Part shown: one piece after another, positions 23,542 to 35,790 of the stretch | How positions within the stretch are numbered: position 1 is the first letter of the stretch | Layout: each line of letters begins with the position of its first letter | Made by a program: the position numbers and the translations under genes | The notes under the pieces: generated by a model | The model's input: the letters and a program-made list of their open reading frames with translations, nothing else | What the model was told of the DNA's origin: nothing | Databases searched by the model: none | Assembly: GCA_963169105.1 (NCBI GenBank) | Contig: OY720636.1 | Span: 134,345,747 to 134,409,746 of the forward strand | Length of the DNA: 64,000 bases | Source: Ceriagrion tenellum | Taxonomy: Eukaryota; Arthropoda; Insecta; Odonata; Coenagrionidae | Direction: 5' to 3'

Positions 23542-26500
23542 ATGGGAAATACTTTAAGAAAGTGTGTTCAAGGAGGTGATGATAATACGGATATTTATGG
23601 TGCTGGAGATACAGACCCGATGCCGAACGACAGTAACAACGTTGTCGGTGAGTCTTGAAGAATAGCTATGCCACTTTAACCCCGATTTACCTCCATGGTT
23701 GTTGGGATCGGTGTAATGTTAAATGGTTTCCTTTATTTAGCTTACGGTAGATGACTTTCAAGCTAGGAAAGTACTTAAAAATAATATTCATCATTAATGT
23801 TGGTGTTCTACGCTTGGGTAGCGTAACCTCTTCGTTTTAAGGGGGGTTTTTTCTCTTCCAGCAGGACACAGACTCATTGGTTCATCGATTAGAACCAATT
23901 TGGATTCGAAACATATCCAAGGGTATTTGCGTAGGGAAAGGAGTCTCCGTAACCAGCAAAACTGAGGCGCCCGGCAGGGGAGGGTAACTGAGAACCTCCT
24001 TCTTACTACCGGGTGGTGCTTGGTTTTGTCCCAATAGGTCGCCTCGCCCGGAGAACCTGGAAAGAGGGGTAGGCCTCATTGCACTTCCAGGGGATACCGA
24101 GCGGGTCCCCTCGTTAGGGATTACAGGGTAGGCTAGGGCGGAAACCTACCTTTCCCGGCTGTGCCCGACCTGCTGGTCAGGCTGATCGTACGGATAGGAA
24201 GGTCCTCACTGAGATTTTTCCCACGTATTCCCCCCTTAGGACACGGAGACTCTACGGCTGCGAAGCCTGTATCTCAAGTAAATGGGACGAAAGCAGAAAA
24301 CGATGGTCGATTACTATTGATTACTAAATTTACAAAAGATACAGTCCCTCATTTTGAATTTCGCCGAGGAGACCGATCTGTCCGTGTGGCCGGTTTCTTC
24401 CACTGTCCTTTGATCTATTTCAGTCTGCTAGCCTCTACACTACTCCCCATTTCATCCAATTTTACCGATATCTGGCAGCAATAAATAAAAAACCGATTAC
24501 AAAATTGATTTTGACTGTCAACTTCTCCTCACAGATAATCGTTTTTAAGTCACCGCCTATCTATGAGGGTATAATATCGCCATATCGTGTTAACTGTGAT
24601 TCCATTTATCCAGTCATTCTTACGTTCCTTTGTTGCAACGAAGAATTAAAAGAGATTCAAATTGTGGCAGTAGTTTTCATCATCACAATCGCTTACTTAT
24701 ATACAATATGTAATACACAGGGGAGATGAGGTGGGCATTGTCATGATGATGATTAATTTTTGTACGTACCTGGTACGCAAGTACCAGATAGTCTACCGAT
24801 TGTTTCATCCAGCTGATCCAAAACGCTAAATACCTCTTCCTCTTTCTGACAGGGGTAGTCCAAATTTGCCCAATAATCCTATCACACTCATCTTTCTACC
24901 TTTCCAGCCAACTTAATCCTCACATTACTTCATCATTCATTAGGTACTTATTTTTATTTATCAAATACTTGTTAGCCCTTGTTAGAGAAACTCTCTGTGA
25001 CTGAGGAAGGGCTAACACCCGAAACGTTTTTCAGTAAGACTTTCTTTTTACTCTCGTCTTTTTACCCCCCTGTAAGTTTCCTCTATAAATGTACATACAC
25101 ACACATATAAATGTTTATACAGAAAGGTAGAAAGATGAGCCTGTAATCATCGGTTGATGCATTTTTTCTACAGACATGTGGTAATGGTAAGTGTATTCAG
25201 TTGTAGAAAATTTGTAAAAGTCACAACAAGGAACAATGTCTGAAACCATATCTTCATTCTAATGTGTTTTTAGTAATTATTTCTTATGCAAGACAAGCAT
25301 CACCACAGATCATCATCTAATTTGAGAGGTGCAGGATTACCTCTACATCATACATATCCATCCATGTGAAAGACCAAAATGCCAGTTCTAGCTGGATATT
25401 CCTTGCTCTGTTGTTTGCCTTTGGCCTAAATTATTCTTCTTTAAGGCCAAGTGTTGATAAAACAGAGGAGAATGAATTTTGGAGACTGTCTTGTTGATCA
25501 CTACATGCTTGAAGTTTACAGTGGGAAAATCCCGATCATTGGTGCCAGATATTATTCACTATGCTCCATGTAAGTGTCTCTTATCATGAGGAATTGGGCA
25601 GGTGGAACTCTTGGTACCCGAGTCAGTGGGACACAGTAACATTTTCTCAGCCAAATGAGTTGTGGTAATCTCAAGTCTCAAGTATATGTCAGCCCCACTC
25701 GTAACATGCATGCGGCCAACCATTTATTTGTACTGTGCATTTAATGGAGTAAAAAGTGTTGCATGCCTCGGGAAAATGACTAATGAGTGCAGCCCACGTG
25801 CCCCATTGTTTGTATACAAATCTCTAATGGGACTTAAGGATCATAGTTTAGAAAGTTCTAGCATTGTGGATATTATGTAGCAAAGTTTATATTATATAAT
25901 ACATAGTTGTGGGGTTCTGTTTAAAATTTGTATGTACTCTGCACATGGTGTATATATATGACACTTTTTTCCATAACATGCAATAAAAGTATAATGTTAG
26001 TGAACCCCATGTGATGAATTATACAGTTGAACATGGAGATATGCAATGATTGGGGTTTCATTTCTGACTACTGCGACTGGGACTATGGATGTGAGGCTCC
26101 CAATGGAACCTGGCTCCTGCTCTCTTTGCTTATATTTTCCTCAACAGCAGAGTCAGCTGGTAATGGTGTTTGTTCTTTTATGCAAAATTAAAATTCTCAA
26201 TGTATACGGCATACAATTTTGCATAAGGGCTCTACTGAATTGACTGCAGGATACATTATATCTCTGTCCCTGCATGCATAGCGTCTTGCAGATGACAATT
26301 TGTTTTGGTATTCCAACCAGCAAAGGTGACCTTCACCTAAAAGATGCCCATTGGAACTCCAGCAACATTGTCACCTCCAGGACCCAACGCATATGTTGAA
26401 AACCCAAAAATAATAAAGAGAAGAACCTTTGTTCATATACATGCAAAAATCTGTAGTAGGTTATTGAGTTGTTTGTGGTCAAATGGTTTGAAATGGATTT

Positions 26501-29500
26501 ATGATACAGACATTTTGACCATGGAAGAAAGTTTTTAATAAATTTTGGTTTCATATTGCAGCCAGACCTCATGAATATATGGCCGGATCAGAGGTATCTG
26601 TTACGCCCACTTCATCCGTCGGGAAGCTCCCTAATAAGTCACGGCTATGGAGTCTGGGGAAATCATCAAAAGAGGCTCCTCACCATGAAGCCAAATACAC
26701 AGAGGATGGTGAGTACTTTTTTTTCCTTAGAACTTATCTCACCTGAATATTTGACTGTTTATGTAAATACAATTCTTTTTGGAGTGGGAGATCTGTGTTC
26801 AGCGATCAAAGTAACAACATGCATTGAAATTGGCTCTTGATTACAATATTTAGGCTTCTTTGTTATATTTCTTCTGCCATATCAATTAAAATGTATTTTG
26901 TCAACTTAACATCACGAGAATATGAAAAGAAGGTACTGCAATTTCCATATAAAAATTTATTTTATGGGAAAGGAATAGGGAAGTGGTGACGGGGTGGGCC
27001 TCCCTTTCTTTGCAAGGTGCATAACTCTGGGGATAAAGTCACTCTGGTGGTTATGCGTCACCATATGTTTTGTGAAGGGTGAGGCATTTTTCCTAATTCA
27101 GAAGCTGTCTTCATGTTCGCTAACCCTGATATTGAAAAGTAAATTCATCCGTCTGAGAGATATATTATAACATTCATTGCAGCAGACTTCATGAATTCTG
27201 CTTTTTTCTTGAGTCTTTATTCTGTCTTTTTTAACCCAAGTATGTTTCTCAGAGTGTTTCTATTGTAGAAAGCAGCACTGACTTCTCCTTTTGGAAGATA
27301 TTGTAATTTCTTGAGAGAGATTCTACCAAGGAAGGACATCCTCCTCCTCTTTGGACAAGATTCTACCTCTTGTGTCCCACTTTTAATCACCTTCTGAGCC
27401 AATGCTGTCTGTTTCCATCTGTGCAGTGTATCAGTTAGAACTTCCAATTATCCATCGCGGACAGGTATTTGGTTGATTGCGCCGAGCTCCTTCATTTTGT
27501 TCTCATTAGACATGGGAATGGTGCACAGTCTGTTTATCATGGAGTGGAAGGCTTACATTTTAATTGAATGTGGAGTAGTGAGTGAACATGTAATGCATAT
27601 TCAGAAGTTCAAATTAATACACTGCACTGATAGAAACATACAGCAGTATTTTGATGTTCCAATGAACTAATATTCATTTCCCATTAGCCATCCTCATTTT
27701 TGGCATGGCATTTGGAATTTTTAGGGGATGGATTTGTATGGACTGGTTCATAAGATTTTCCTATATATTTTTGATATCTCAAAAACATAAAAAATAGTAA
27801 TGTTTTAGCCCAAAACTGCTTATGGTTATGCTTCGAAAAAGTCACCTTCCTTCAAAGGTTTTGGGTCGTCAACCAAATGACTTACTCTTAATGCAGGTGT
27901 TTTCTTCTAGCATGTGTTTTTAATATAGGTTTATATTTATACCATTAGAACCCCTGAAACATCTGTTTGCTAGAGTTTAGCTTTAAGGCGAAGCGATTCG
28001 TACCCAAGGTTTCACAAATTATAGAAAGGATGTCATCAATCACTCACAATTTCATTGAAAAACTTCAGTTGAGGCATGAAATAAAAAATAAGTGATCCTT
28101 TGCCTAAGATTAATTAAGGAAATCATGCCGTTTTCATTATTACACTGGTAGTATTTTATTGCATGGCGCTCCATTCTTAAATTGTAGTAGAGTGTTCATT
28201 TGCGACTTAAGATTAAATGAACTCTGTTTGCAAAAAGTATTAATTTTCGCCATTATTTAATTTGTTCAGAGCTCCAACAATGCGTAAAAAACATAAATCG
28301 GGATAATGAAGAGTACATTAGCCGAATGGCAAGGAATCATGAAGTTGATTTGACTAACTTGCGAGGGGAATATGCAGAAAAGCTTCGCATATGTATAAAG
28401 TATGTAGTACAGCTGGAACAAAATGTGCTTCAACTGCAAGAGGAATGGATAAAATGCCAGATGTTACTTGGCATGGAGGTTAGTGACATTGAAGAAATGC
28501 CTTTTCCTTGTACTCAATGCAAAATTTTTTCTATAAAAAAGGCCTATGTGATATTCTCAATCCAATTATAAAGATAAATTTTGGCATAACTTGAGAGGAG
28601 ATTAACAAGATTGAGCATTTATTAAGAAACAATTTCTATGATTCCACACATTAAAGCCACATTACATTTCAATGCCTATGGCATCGATGTCATGGCACCC
28701 TGACCAAAAAATGTAGAAATCATTTTTGTTGGCAATAAAAGGAATCATACAAAGAGTTTGATGAATATGGCTATACCTAATCTTTCTATACACTCTGATA
28801 GTGGAATCAGAATATCATTTTCTTTATGCTAACCCATATTTTTGAATTTTATTTTTCTTTTATACTCACCTTCATTAACCCTCAGTTTTAAGCTAAATTT
28901 TTGTCTGGATGGTAAAAAAAAAATATTGCCCCTTTATCTTAACAGAGTACCTTAATTCTTCAAACATTTCTCCTTTGATTGCCTAGCATTTTGGGACAAA
29001 GCTGGGAATTAAAATGGGAGAAAAATCATTTTCTTTAAACATGAAAATTTCAAAAAAGTAAGAACCATCTGCCTTTAACTGCAACCGAAATCTGAATTCC
29101 TTGATATTATATAAATCCTCTAGCCGGTGAAGCTGCCAGTTTCTTTCTCCCCTGTAGATTTTTCCTGGCGTTAAAGTGGTTGAGAGGATACATTAGCTTA
29201 AGTATATCAGCACTCCCCATTGTATCATAGTATCTGGTTTGCAGACCACATCTTCATTATTATTATCACAAAATTTTACCCATTTGCCATATTCTGAGAA
29301 TAGAAATAGGCTAGAAAGTACAATATATGTTAATTTCTTGGCCAAAAAAGGAAGTCATCAAATTTTAATGATTGGCTTTTTACATAGAAATGCCCTCCTT
29401 TAATTGTTTTTAGTATATGTACCATCATGAAGTAGGGTATTTTCTTTATGGGGCTACCAATAAGTAGAGCTCAGTGATTTCTATTGACATCTTGTGAGCC

Positions 29501-29935
29501 TTTTGTATTAATGATCTTTATTAATTGACGCAGGAAAAAGAGGAAGTGGTTAAACTTGAAGTAGAAGGGACAGAGTCAAGGGTCTTGCCTTCGCCGCCTA
29601 TATCAACAGCATCAGCCGTCAAAATAGACTCTCTGACAGCAATGACCTTGAACTTGGCAGCACCATTTATGACCAGTCTACTTCAACCTCAACCATCTCC
29701 AGAGTCACAGCCGGCTCCTGAATCATTGCTCAACACCTGCAAAGACACCTGTGAAGGATCAAAGACAACTGCGTCTCCCATGGAGACCACATCTGCTTCA
29801 CTGCCAACTCCTCCCGCTCTGCTGATGAGCGAAGTGGATGGACCACAGCCACCTCCTCCTCCAGGCCCACCAATATTATTGAGCCTCATGACTTTATCTG
29901 ACATGACTCATGACATTAAGGCTCATGTGGACTAA
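23542..29935 (+). CDS. Predicted N-acylated coiled-coil protein, host gene copy 1
   Basis: Four exons join with correct phases: 23542-23647, 26562-26708, 28270-28478 and 29534-29935 (287 aa). All introns are GT-AG. The start MGNTLRKC is a good N-myristoylation signal (Gly2) with Cys8 available for palmitoylation, suggesting membrane attachment. Exon 2 is Ser/Lys-rich (GKLPNKSRLWSLGKSSKEA). Exon 3 is a charged helical segment likely to form a coiled coil (ELQQCVKNINRDNEEYI to VLQLQEEWIKCQ). Exon 4 is Pro/Ser/Thr-rich with a polyproline run (GPQPPPPPGPP) and ends SLMTLSDMTHDIKAHVD. I do not recognise the family. Matching phases and preservation in the other copy argue it is a real gene. Further 5' non-coding exons may exist. 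Confidence 0.78.
23930..24290 (+). other. GC-rich block in intron 1
   Basis: A locally GC-rich segment with GGCGCCCGGCAGGGGAGGG and CGAGCGGGTCCCCTCGTTAG stands out from AT-rich surroundings and may be a piece of an inserted repeat. No protein is recognised on either strand. The duplicate lies at about 54620-54980. Confidence 0.4.
24500..24960 (+). repeat. Diverged dispersed repeat, second copy
   Basis: Second copy of the unit at 22850-23330, in the same direction about 1.65 kb away, followed directly by a Penelope-type terminal motif at about 24985-25035. Confidence 0.6.
24980..25045 (+). ncRNA. Hammerhead-ribozyme-like motif of Penelope type
   Basis: The order CTGAGGA, a GGG-loop-CCC stem and CGAAACG resembles the CUGANGA / stem II / GAAA core of hammerhead ribozymes known in Penelope-like termini. 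The outer stems are weak by eye, so activity is doubtful. The duplicate lies at about 55675-55740. Confidence 0.4.
25050..26561 (+). other. Rest of host-gene intron 1
   Basis: AT-rich intronic DNA before exon 2. Short frames here have no recognisable domains or splice support. Confidence 0.5.
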
Positions 29936-30572
29936 TAATGTTTGATTCTTAATTCTATATGTTATTTATTGATTTTTTCCCCTTCATTGGATATTCGATT
30001 TTCTTGAATGAAAATTAAATAAAATGAATTTGAAAAGCAATAGCTATTCTGTATGTTACATTGTTTTTGTATTTTCCGTCACCTTCTGTAATTAGGGGAA
30101 CAAACGTTAAGGGTGAGCTGTGGGTAATTCATGAAAAGACTCTATTTGGAACAACTAATGCCACCACTTCTATGAAGCATAGTAACGATAAAATGAGGTT
30201 TGGAAATTGGAGCCGGTAAGAAAACCATATGACGAGGCTAAACTCCTGTGGCGACATTTGAACAATCGCACCGAGAGAAATTTCGTCATTATTACTTACT
30301 TCCGACGATATTCACCTTGCTCTGTCAGTTCGAGCCATTGTCACATATGCACGCATATAGGTCGACTTGGAGACTTAAGACTTCAAATTCCTCATGGCAG
30401 GCATTGAAAGGGGTCAACTGGGGATAAAGGAAAGAGACAAACAAACAGATTCTAGAAAACTATTCTCCCCGAAGCCATTTCTCGTGCTATTTACTTCGCC
30501 TCGCACGATGTACGGATGTCACTTGTTCATGTATGATAATAAAAATGTATGATAAACGTAAGGTAGGTGTGA

Positions 30573-31440
30573 ATACATATGTATACTTGGAAAAGGAGTG
30601 TTTGTAAAAGCATGATTGATTTTATTGTGTATGATGAGAGATTGAGAGAGTTAGTTTGGGACACGCGAGTGATGAGGGGTGCTGAATGTGGAACAGACCA
30701 CTATTTGTTATTCTCCAAAGTGAATCTGGGCAGAAAGTGTGTACCAAGGAAGAATGTTGCGCGTTAACAGTTGAGAGCAGGAAGGGTTGTTAGACAGCGG
30801 GGTAAGATGCGGTATAGTTGCATGCTTGAGGATGCTCTATCGTTGAAGCAGAGAGAATAGGATGAGCATACCAGAAACGAGAATGTGAATGATGCGTGGG
30901 AGTGTTTAAAAGGAGTGATTGTGGAATGTGCTGAAAGTGTATGTGGAATAGGAGTGGTAGGAAGAACGAAAGGTGATGGTTGGTGGAATGAAGAAGTGAA
31001 AATTGCAGTCAGAGAAAAGAAAGAGGCGTACAAGGCTATGATTGCTGCCAAATCATAGGAAGAGCGTACTAAGGCATGTGAGATTTACAGAAAGAAAAAG
31101 AAGGAATGCATAATCGTTGTGAAAGAGAGCAAAGAATGAATGCGTGTGGATGAAGCTAACAAAATGCAGAGTGATTTTGAAGGTAATAAAAAGCTGTTTT
31201 GGAAGTGAGTATAAAAGGCTAAGCCTGGTGGAGGTAGGGGAATTAATGCGGTAAAGGACAAAATTGGAGAGATGTAGTGGGAAGAGAGCAATATCAGGGA
31301 CAGGGGATATTAGGAGTTTTAAAAACAGTAGGGCGTGTATGAAACAGTGTGTGGGGTACATGAGGCAATAGAGGTTTGCAAGGAGAGGTCAGAATGGAGG
31401 AAATTACTGACGCAGAGTTAGGTTTACAATTATGTATGAA
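30573..31440 (+). pseudogene. LINE endonuclease-region remnant
   Basis: Plus-strand fragments with SMIDFIVYDERL, RVMRGAECGTDHYLL and GDGWWNEEVKIAVREKKEAY match the end of the APE-type endonuclease and the linker to the reverse transcriptase in non-LTR elements. Stops and frame changes are present. It replaces the RT-type LINE fragment found at the equivalent edge of copy 2 (61204-61500). Confidence 0.75.
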
Positions 31441-31954
31441 ATGAGTGAAACATTTTGACTGTGCCTGAATCTGAATGTGATGTTTTCATGCATCCATCTA
31501 GTTTTTACTATTGTTTATTTTTGGAAAATCATTAAACATATAATTTGAAAGGAACCAAAACATTTTTTAGGTTCGCTAATGCTTGACTATATTTTATATC
31601 TAAGCACCATAATTTGGAAGATAGTATGGTTTATCTCTGATTATTATTACTCTTCTTCAATAACTGTTTAAACCATTTATCGAATTTATTTCAAATTAGG
31701 TACATTTTTTCTAATTTCTTTTGACCTGCTAATGGATATGAAAGTTTATTTAACCGTATCACTGCTGTCAACATTTTCAATACAGGTATTAGTTTTATAG
31801 TTTTACAAACTTAAAATGGTGCAAAACATAGTCGCACAACCCTTATTTTACTCAGGGTTTATATAAAAGTTATTGCTCCGATTGCAATAAGCTCATTTGG
31901 GGCTGGGAAATTTAAAGAAAATCAACGAATACCGAAATTGAACCAAAATTTTAA

Positions 31955-31960
<6 letters not shown>
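31441..31960. other. AT-rich spacer
   Basis: No gene or recognised repeat. It ends in a (TA)n tract at about 31961-31991 where the Penelope-type termini begin. Confidence 0.5.
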
Positions 31961-31991
<31 letters not shown>

Positions 31992-31994
<3 letters not shown>

Positions 31995-32262
31995 GATGTG
32001 GATAGGATGGAGGAGATAGACACACAAAAAAAGAGACGATCACACTTACATAGCTAGCTTTCGGAACTAGTCCGTCTTCAAGGCGTATCACGGAACAAAA
32101 AAATTTTTTTGATTTTTTTTTTTGTTTCGTGATACGCCTTGAAGACGGACTAGTTCCGAAAGCTAGCTATGTAAGTGTGATCGTCTCTTTTTTTGTGTGT
32201 CTATCTCCTCCATCCTATCCACATCGTGTGTTCATCGCCGCATGGCTGACTCCAATCCATCA
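31992..32262. repeat. Penelope terminus type A, inverted pair
   Basis: About 31992-32095 is the near-perfect inverse of about 32118-32228, separated by a T/A-rich centre. Each arm contains GAAGACGGACTAGTTCCGAAA and GTAAGTGTGATCGTCTC. The direct arm plus its following GCATGGCTGACTCCAATCC recurs at 46600-46742. The CGGAC-loop-TTCCGAAA stem looks like the stem II/GAAA part of a degenerate hammerhead ribozyme. Confidence 0.82.
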
Positions 32263-32264
32263 AC

Positions 32265-32300
<36 letters not shown>

Positions 32301-32323
32301 CTGCACTTAGGATCACTTAAGTG

Positions 32324-32590
32324 ACGAATATATAAAAGTTTGCCAGAGGAAGGCAGACGACAAACACAGAAAAAAAAATATGATGAACACACTTACAAAG
32401 TTTCTTGATATTTCGGTGCCACTAGCACCTTGGTCGCAAGAGCGAAGACTGACCTCTTCTTCTTCGCTTCAGTCTTCGCTCTTGCGACCAAGGTGCTAGT
32501 GGCACCGAAATATCAAGAAACTTTGTAAGTGTGTTCATCATTTTTTTGTTTTCTGTGTTTGTCGTCTGCCTTCCTCTGGCAAACTTTTAT
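32324..32590. repeat. Penelope terminus type B, inverted pair
   Basis: About 32330-32448 is the inverse of about 32470-32590, around a short CTTCTTCTTCGC centre. The arms contain GGTGCTAGTGGCACCGAAA, again a stem-loop followed by GAAA, and are flanked by (TA)n. The sequence differs from type A, so this is a second Penelope-type family. Confidence 0.78.
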
Positions 32591-32592
32591 AT

Positions 32593-32637
<45 letters not shown>

Positions 32638-32734
32638 GGTCACAGGCGTGACTAGCAGTTACATATAGAGCACAAAAAAAGTAAAACTCACAGAAATTTT
32701 GATATATTGAGGGAATTGAGAAACTGAGGTCAAT

Positions 32735-34462
32735 CCTGCCCCAAACCTTAACAGAGAGGAATTGTCATCTCTCAGTCGCCTCTGCCGCAATCCCAACATT
32801 ACCATCAGTAAAGCGATTAGGGGTCAACCGTTGTGGTTCAGGATAGGGAGGATTATGTCGCCGAAGCAATGCGACAACTCGGTGATGTTTCTTCCTATCT
32901 CCCACTCACAGAGGATCCAACTGCGGCGTATCAAGCGGAAATACATGACTTCTTAATTTCAACAGGCCCTGATGAAGGACTCTCCAAGTCCGACATCAAT
33001 ATTCTCTCGCCCACTAACTTCAAAACCCCATATTTCTATCTCCTTCCCAAAATACACATAGAAGGCGTCCCCGGACGCCCGATCATCTCCAACTGCAATT
33101 CCCCAACGGAGCGCATATCGGCCTTCGTGGACTATCACCTGCAGCCTATAGTTGCTAAACTCCCTTCCTTCCTTCGTGATTCCTATCACTTCCTAGACAT
33201 CCTGAAAGCAGTAAATATTCCCTCCAACAAAAGCGTCATCATGGCTACGGTGGATGTTACTTCATTGTACACCTCGATTCCTCACCATGAAGGTCTACAG
33301 TCCATATCCCATTTCCTTTCGAGAAGAAATCACCCTCGAATTCCCTCCACCAACTTCCTTATCAAGCTAGTTGAATTCATTCTGAAACGCAACGCCTTCA
33401 CTTTTAATGGGCGTTTCTTTCTTCAAGCCAAGGGAACGGCTATGGGCACAAGAATGGCCCCTTCTTATGCCAATCTTTTCATGGGAAAGCTTGAAAGTGA
33501 TTTCCTCGCCACCCAGGAATTACAACCGGAGCTCTGGGTTAGATTCATTGATGATATTTTCATCATATGGACCCACGGCGAGGATACCCTAGCGAACTTC
33601 CTCAAATCTCTAAATCAATTCTCATCCATTCGCTTCACATCGGCCACTTCTCCTTCTCAAATCACCTTTCTCGACGTCGACATTTCCATCACAAATAATA
33701 ACACCTTTGAGACTTCGGTCCATATCAAGCCCTCCAACAAACAACTGTATTTGCATTACAACAGCTGCCATCCCAAACACACTAAGCACTCAATTCCTTA
33801 TTCGCTGTCGATCCGTGGCCACCGGATTTGCAACTCCAAAGAAAAACTTCATGAATACCTTGATAAGCTTCACAACTCTTTATCCAATAGAAATTATCCT
33901 GAGCCACTTATAAAAAAACGTATTTTACCCCCCTCTGCTAATTTCACCCCACGTAAAAAAGACACCCCCCTGGACGCCCTAAATCTTCACATCACATACT
34001 TTCCTGGCGTCCAAAAACTCAAGACCATCCTCAAAGACTTATTCCCAATTTTAGATACTAACAGATCGACAGCCAATCTCCTACCCAAATGCCCCACAGT
34101 ATGCTTCAGACGTCCACCTAACTTAGCCAATCTTCTTCGCTCCAATTCTTCGCTAGAGGGTACATCGAATGACACTCCCCGTCCCACCACACAGAGATGC
34201 AACAAACCACGGTGCAAAACGTGCAACATGTTTCGCCCCCTATCCTCGTTTCAGAGTCCCAACACAGAGACGCCGTTCGACATCAAAGCCTCCGGCTCTT
34301 GCGACTCCCACAACTTAGTTTATGTGTTACAATGTAAACTATGTCCCGGTTTTTATGTGGGCGAATGTATTACACCCCTTAATATTAGAATGAATAACCA
34401 TCGGTGCACCTGTAAAGACCCATCTTCCACTTTCCCCGTCCCTACTCATGTGCGGAAACATG
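32735..34462 (+). pseudogene. Penelope-like reverse transcriptase with GIY-YIG endonuclease (interrupted)
   Basis: The open frame from about 32833 encodes a Penelope RT: PYFYLLPKIHIEGVPGRPII, VDVTSLYTSIPHHEGL, KGTAMGTRMAPSYANLFMG and the catalytic RFIDDIFIIW. A CNKPRCKTC knuckle leads to a GIY-YIG start (LVYVLQCKLC..FYVGE) with RMNNHR. An upstream piece (about 32740-32815, NITISKA) is in another frame, so a frameshift lies near 32815. The frame stops at 34467 only because it reads into the inserted element; after 46228 the same frame continues with a GIY-YIG end and stops at 46374. The element is thus broken twice. Confidence 0.9.
34457..34462. repeat. Target site duplication AACATG, left
   Basis: AACATG here and at 46223-46228 flanks the 11.76-kb element. 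Removing the element and one copy restores a continuous GIY-YIG reading frame. Six base pairs is the standard Maverick/Polinton duplication length. Confidence 0.95.
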
Positions 34463-35215
34463 AGTAGAAGAGGAATGTATCTTTTAGGACAGCCTTGACC
34501 TTGAGCTCAACAACGACGCAGTATCCCCACCCGTACCCCGCCCAGTCTCTCTTTGTGACCGCGTTCTATTAGTTCCGTATACGTCATCTAACGTTGACTC
34601 AATAACCCACTCACTCTCAATGCGGACCGTCAAGGCAACCTCGTACGTAAACATCTTCTAGGCTGCATGACATATCCTTCTGAAACGTCTTCCAGAGCAC
34701 ATTCTGACTGTAACCCACAACAGCCGAAAAACATTTTAACTTAGCATACTAATTAACTTAGATAAAATATAACCGTTGGATAGCCCAAATAAACCCACAT
34801 CAAATGATATCTTTGTCTTTACGACAAAGTGAATATTCAACCCACAACAGCCGAAAAACATTCTAACTTAGTATACTAATTAACTTAGATAAAATATAAC
34901 CGTTGGATAGCACTAATCAACGCGCATCAAATGATTTACTCATCTATATTCCAAAATGATACCACCAGTCCGAAATGAAAAATATGTAGCATATCGAAAC
35001 AGTCATGGACTTGCTTCTCTATTTGAGGTCGCGTCCTAATACTTTAGTCACTCTCTCTCCCTTGCAAGGACAGCACGAGTCGCCGCCTGCCTCGCTCACG
35101 ATCGGAATGCAAGAGCGTGCAGCTGACTGTTGCATTCTAAAATGACGACCTTCCATACTACACGTACGGTTTGTTGTGAAACATCTCAGCCAGAGCACAT
35201 TCTGTCCGTAACCTC
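34463..35215 (+). repeat. Left terminal inverted repeat, 753 bp
   Basis: Matches the reverse complement of 45470-46222 over its full length; I saw no mismatch. It contains two ~95-bp direct copies (about 34712-34807 and 34837-34931) beginning AACCCACAACAGCCGAAAAA, with a small CTTTGTC/GACAAAG hairpin at about 34812-34831 between them. No gene. Confidence 0.95.
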
Positions 35216-35285
35216 ATTGCCAGGCTAAAAATGCTTGTGTGTTCTTTAAGATTGTTCATAGTGTTTTTCTGCGCATGCGCGAGGG

Positions 35286-35294
35286 TGTATATAA
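35286..35294 (+). promoter_or_regulatory. TATA box before 35330 gene
   Basis: GTATATAATAAGG lies about 40 bp upstream of the ATG at 35330, with a TCATC initiator-like site between. The element's genes repeatedly show this compact arrangement. Confidence 0.55.
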
Positions 35295-35329
35295 TAAGGA
35301 AGGTGATTCATCGCGACGCATTTACTATC

Positions 35330-35635
35330 ATGGACCTTCTAGCGCATACAGTGGGGGAGATCCCTCTCTGGAAGGAGATGGAGGAGTATATACAAAAAAT
35401 AAAAGTAAAAGAAGATGAGAACTTTGAAAAGCAATTGGAGAGAGCTAAAACTGATCCAGATCCTATCGCAATGCATAATATCTGTGATCAATATGAAGGG
35501 TACTATGAGGCTAACGTCTTTCCTAAATTGACTGATGACTTGCTGAGACTACTTATTATTGAAAGACTGCGATATTTAAATAAAGAGAAATGGAATTACT
35601 ATCTAGAAGTCTACGGGTGGCGTGACTATTATTAA
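35330..35635 (+). CDS. Unrecognised 101-aa charged helical protein
   Basis: Start chosen at the ATG after the TATA box; an in-frame ATG at 35231 lies upstream of that box and would add an unlikely hydrophobic leader. The protein is acidic/basic and helical in look (LWKEMEEYIQKIKVKEDENF, FPKLTDDLLRLLIIERLRYL) and ends in an aromatic tail (WNYYLEVYGWRDYY). It sits directly inside the left TIR and reads inward. I recognise no family. Confidence 0.6.
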   Translation: MDLLAHTVGEIPLWKEMEEYIQKIKVKEDENFEKQLERAKTDPDPIAMHNICDQYEGYYEANVFPKLTDDLLRLLIIERLRYLNKEKWNYYLEVYGWRDYY

Positions 35636-35790
35636 AGAGTCTAAAAAGCAACCCTTTTTAGTACTAAATTATAATTCTAAAACAGTCCTTTTCAGGGCTA
35701 AACAATAATTTCATTCAGGAAGGGAAAGCACGCAATTAACCCAAAGATCATAAAGCATAGACATGTTCTAACACGTTCATGGATAGCGGT

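Larger units (their letters stand above)
20107..30572 (+). repeat. Segmental duplication copy 1, main part
   Basis: Collinear with 50796-61213 at very high identity apart from a few small indels; the clearest is near 27475-27560, where copy 2 has a shorter, different stretch. It carries the whole four-exon host gene. Both copies diverge after GTAGGTGTGA, inside LINE sequence. Confidence 0.93.
31961..34462 (+). mobile_element. Penelope-like retroelement, 5' part
   Basis: Starts with paired inverted terminal sequences and (TA)n tracts, then an RT/GIY-YIG ORF cut at 34462 by the Maverick-like element. The 3' part resumes at 46229 and ends near 46795 with the same terminal sequence in direct orientation and another (TA)n tract. 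Multiple partial terminal copies in inverted order are usual for Penelope-like elements. Two terminal types (A at 31992-32262, B at 32324-32590) imply more than one insertion. Confidence 0.82.

Noticed and set aside
29689..29904. Gly-rich minus-strand frame (also 60330-60545)
   Set aside because: Antisense of the polyproline exon 4 of the host gene.
32129..32392. Short frames ending in repeated Ile-Tyr
   Set aside because: They are translations of Penelope termini and (TA)n tracts; the same occurs at 46606-46815.
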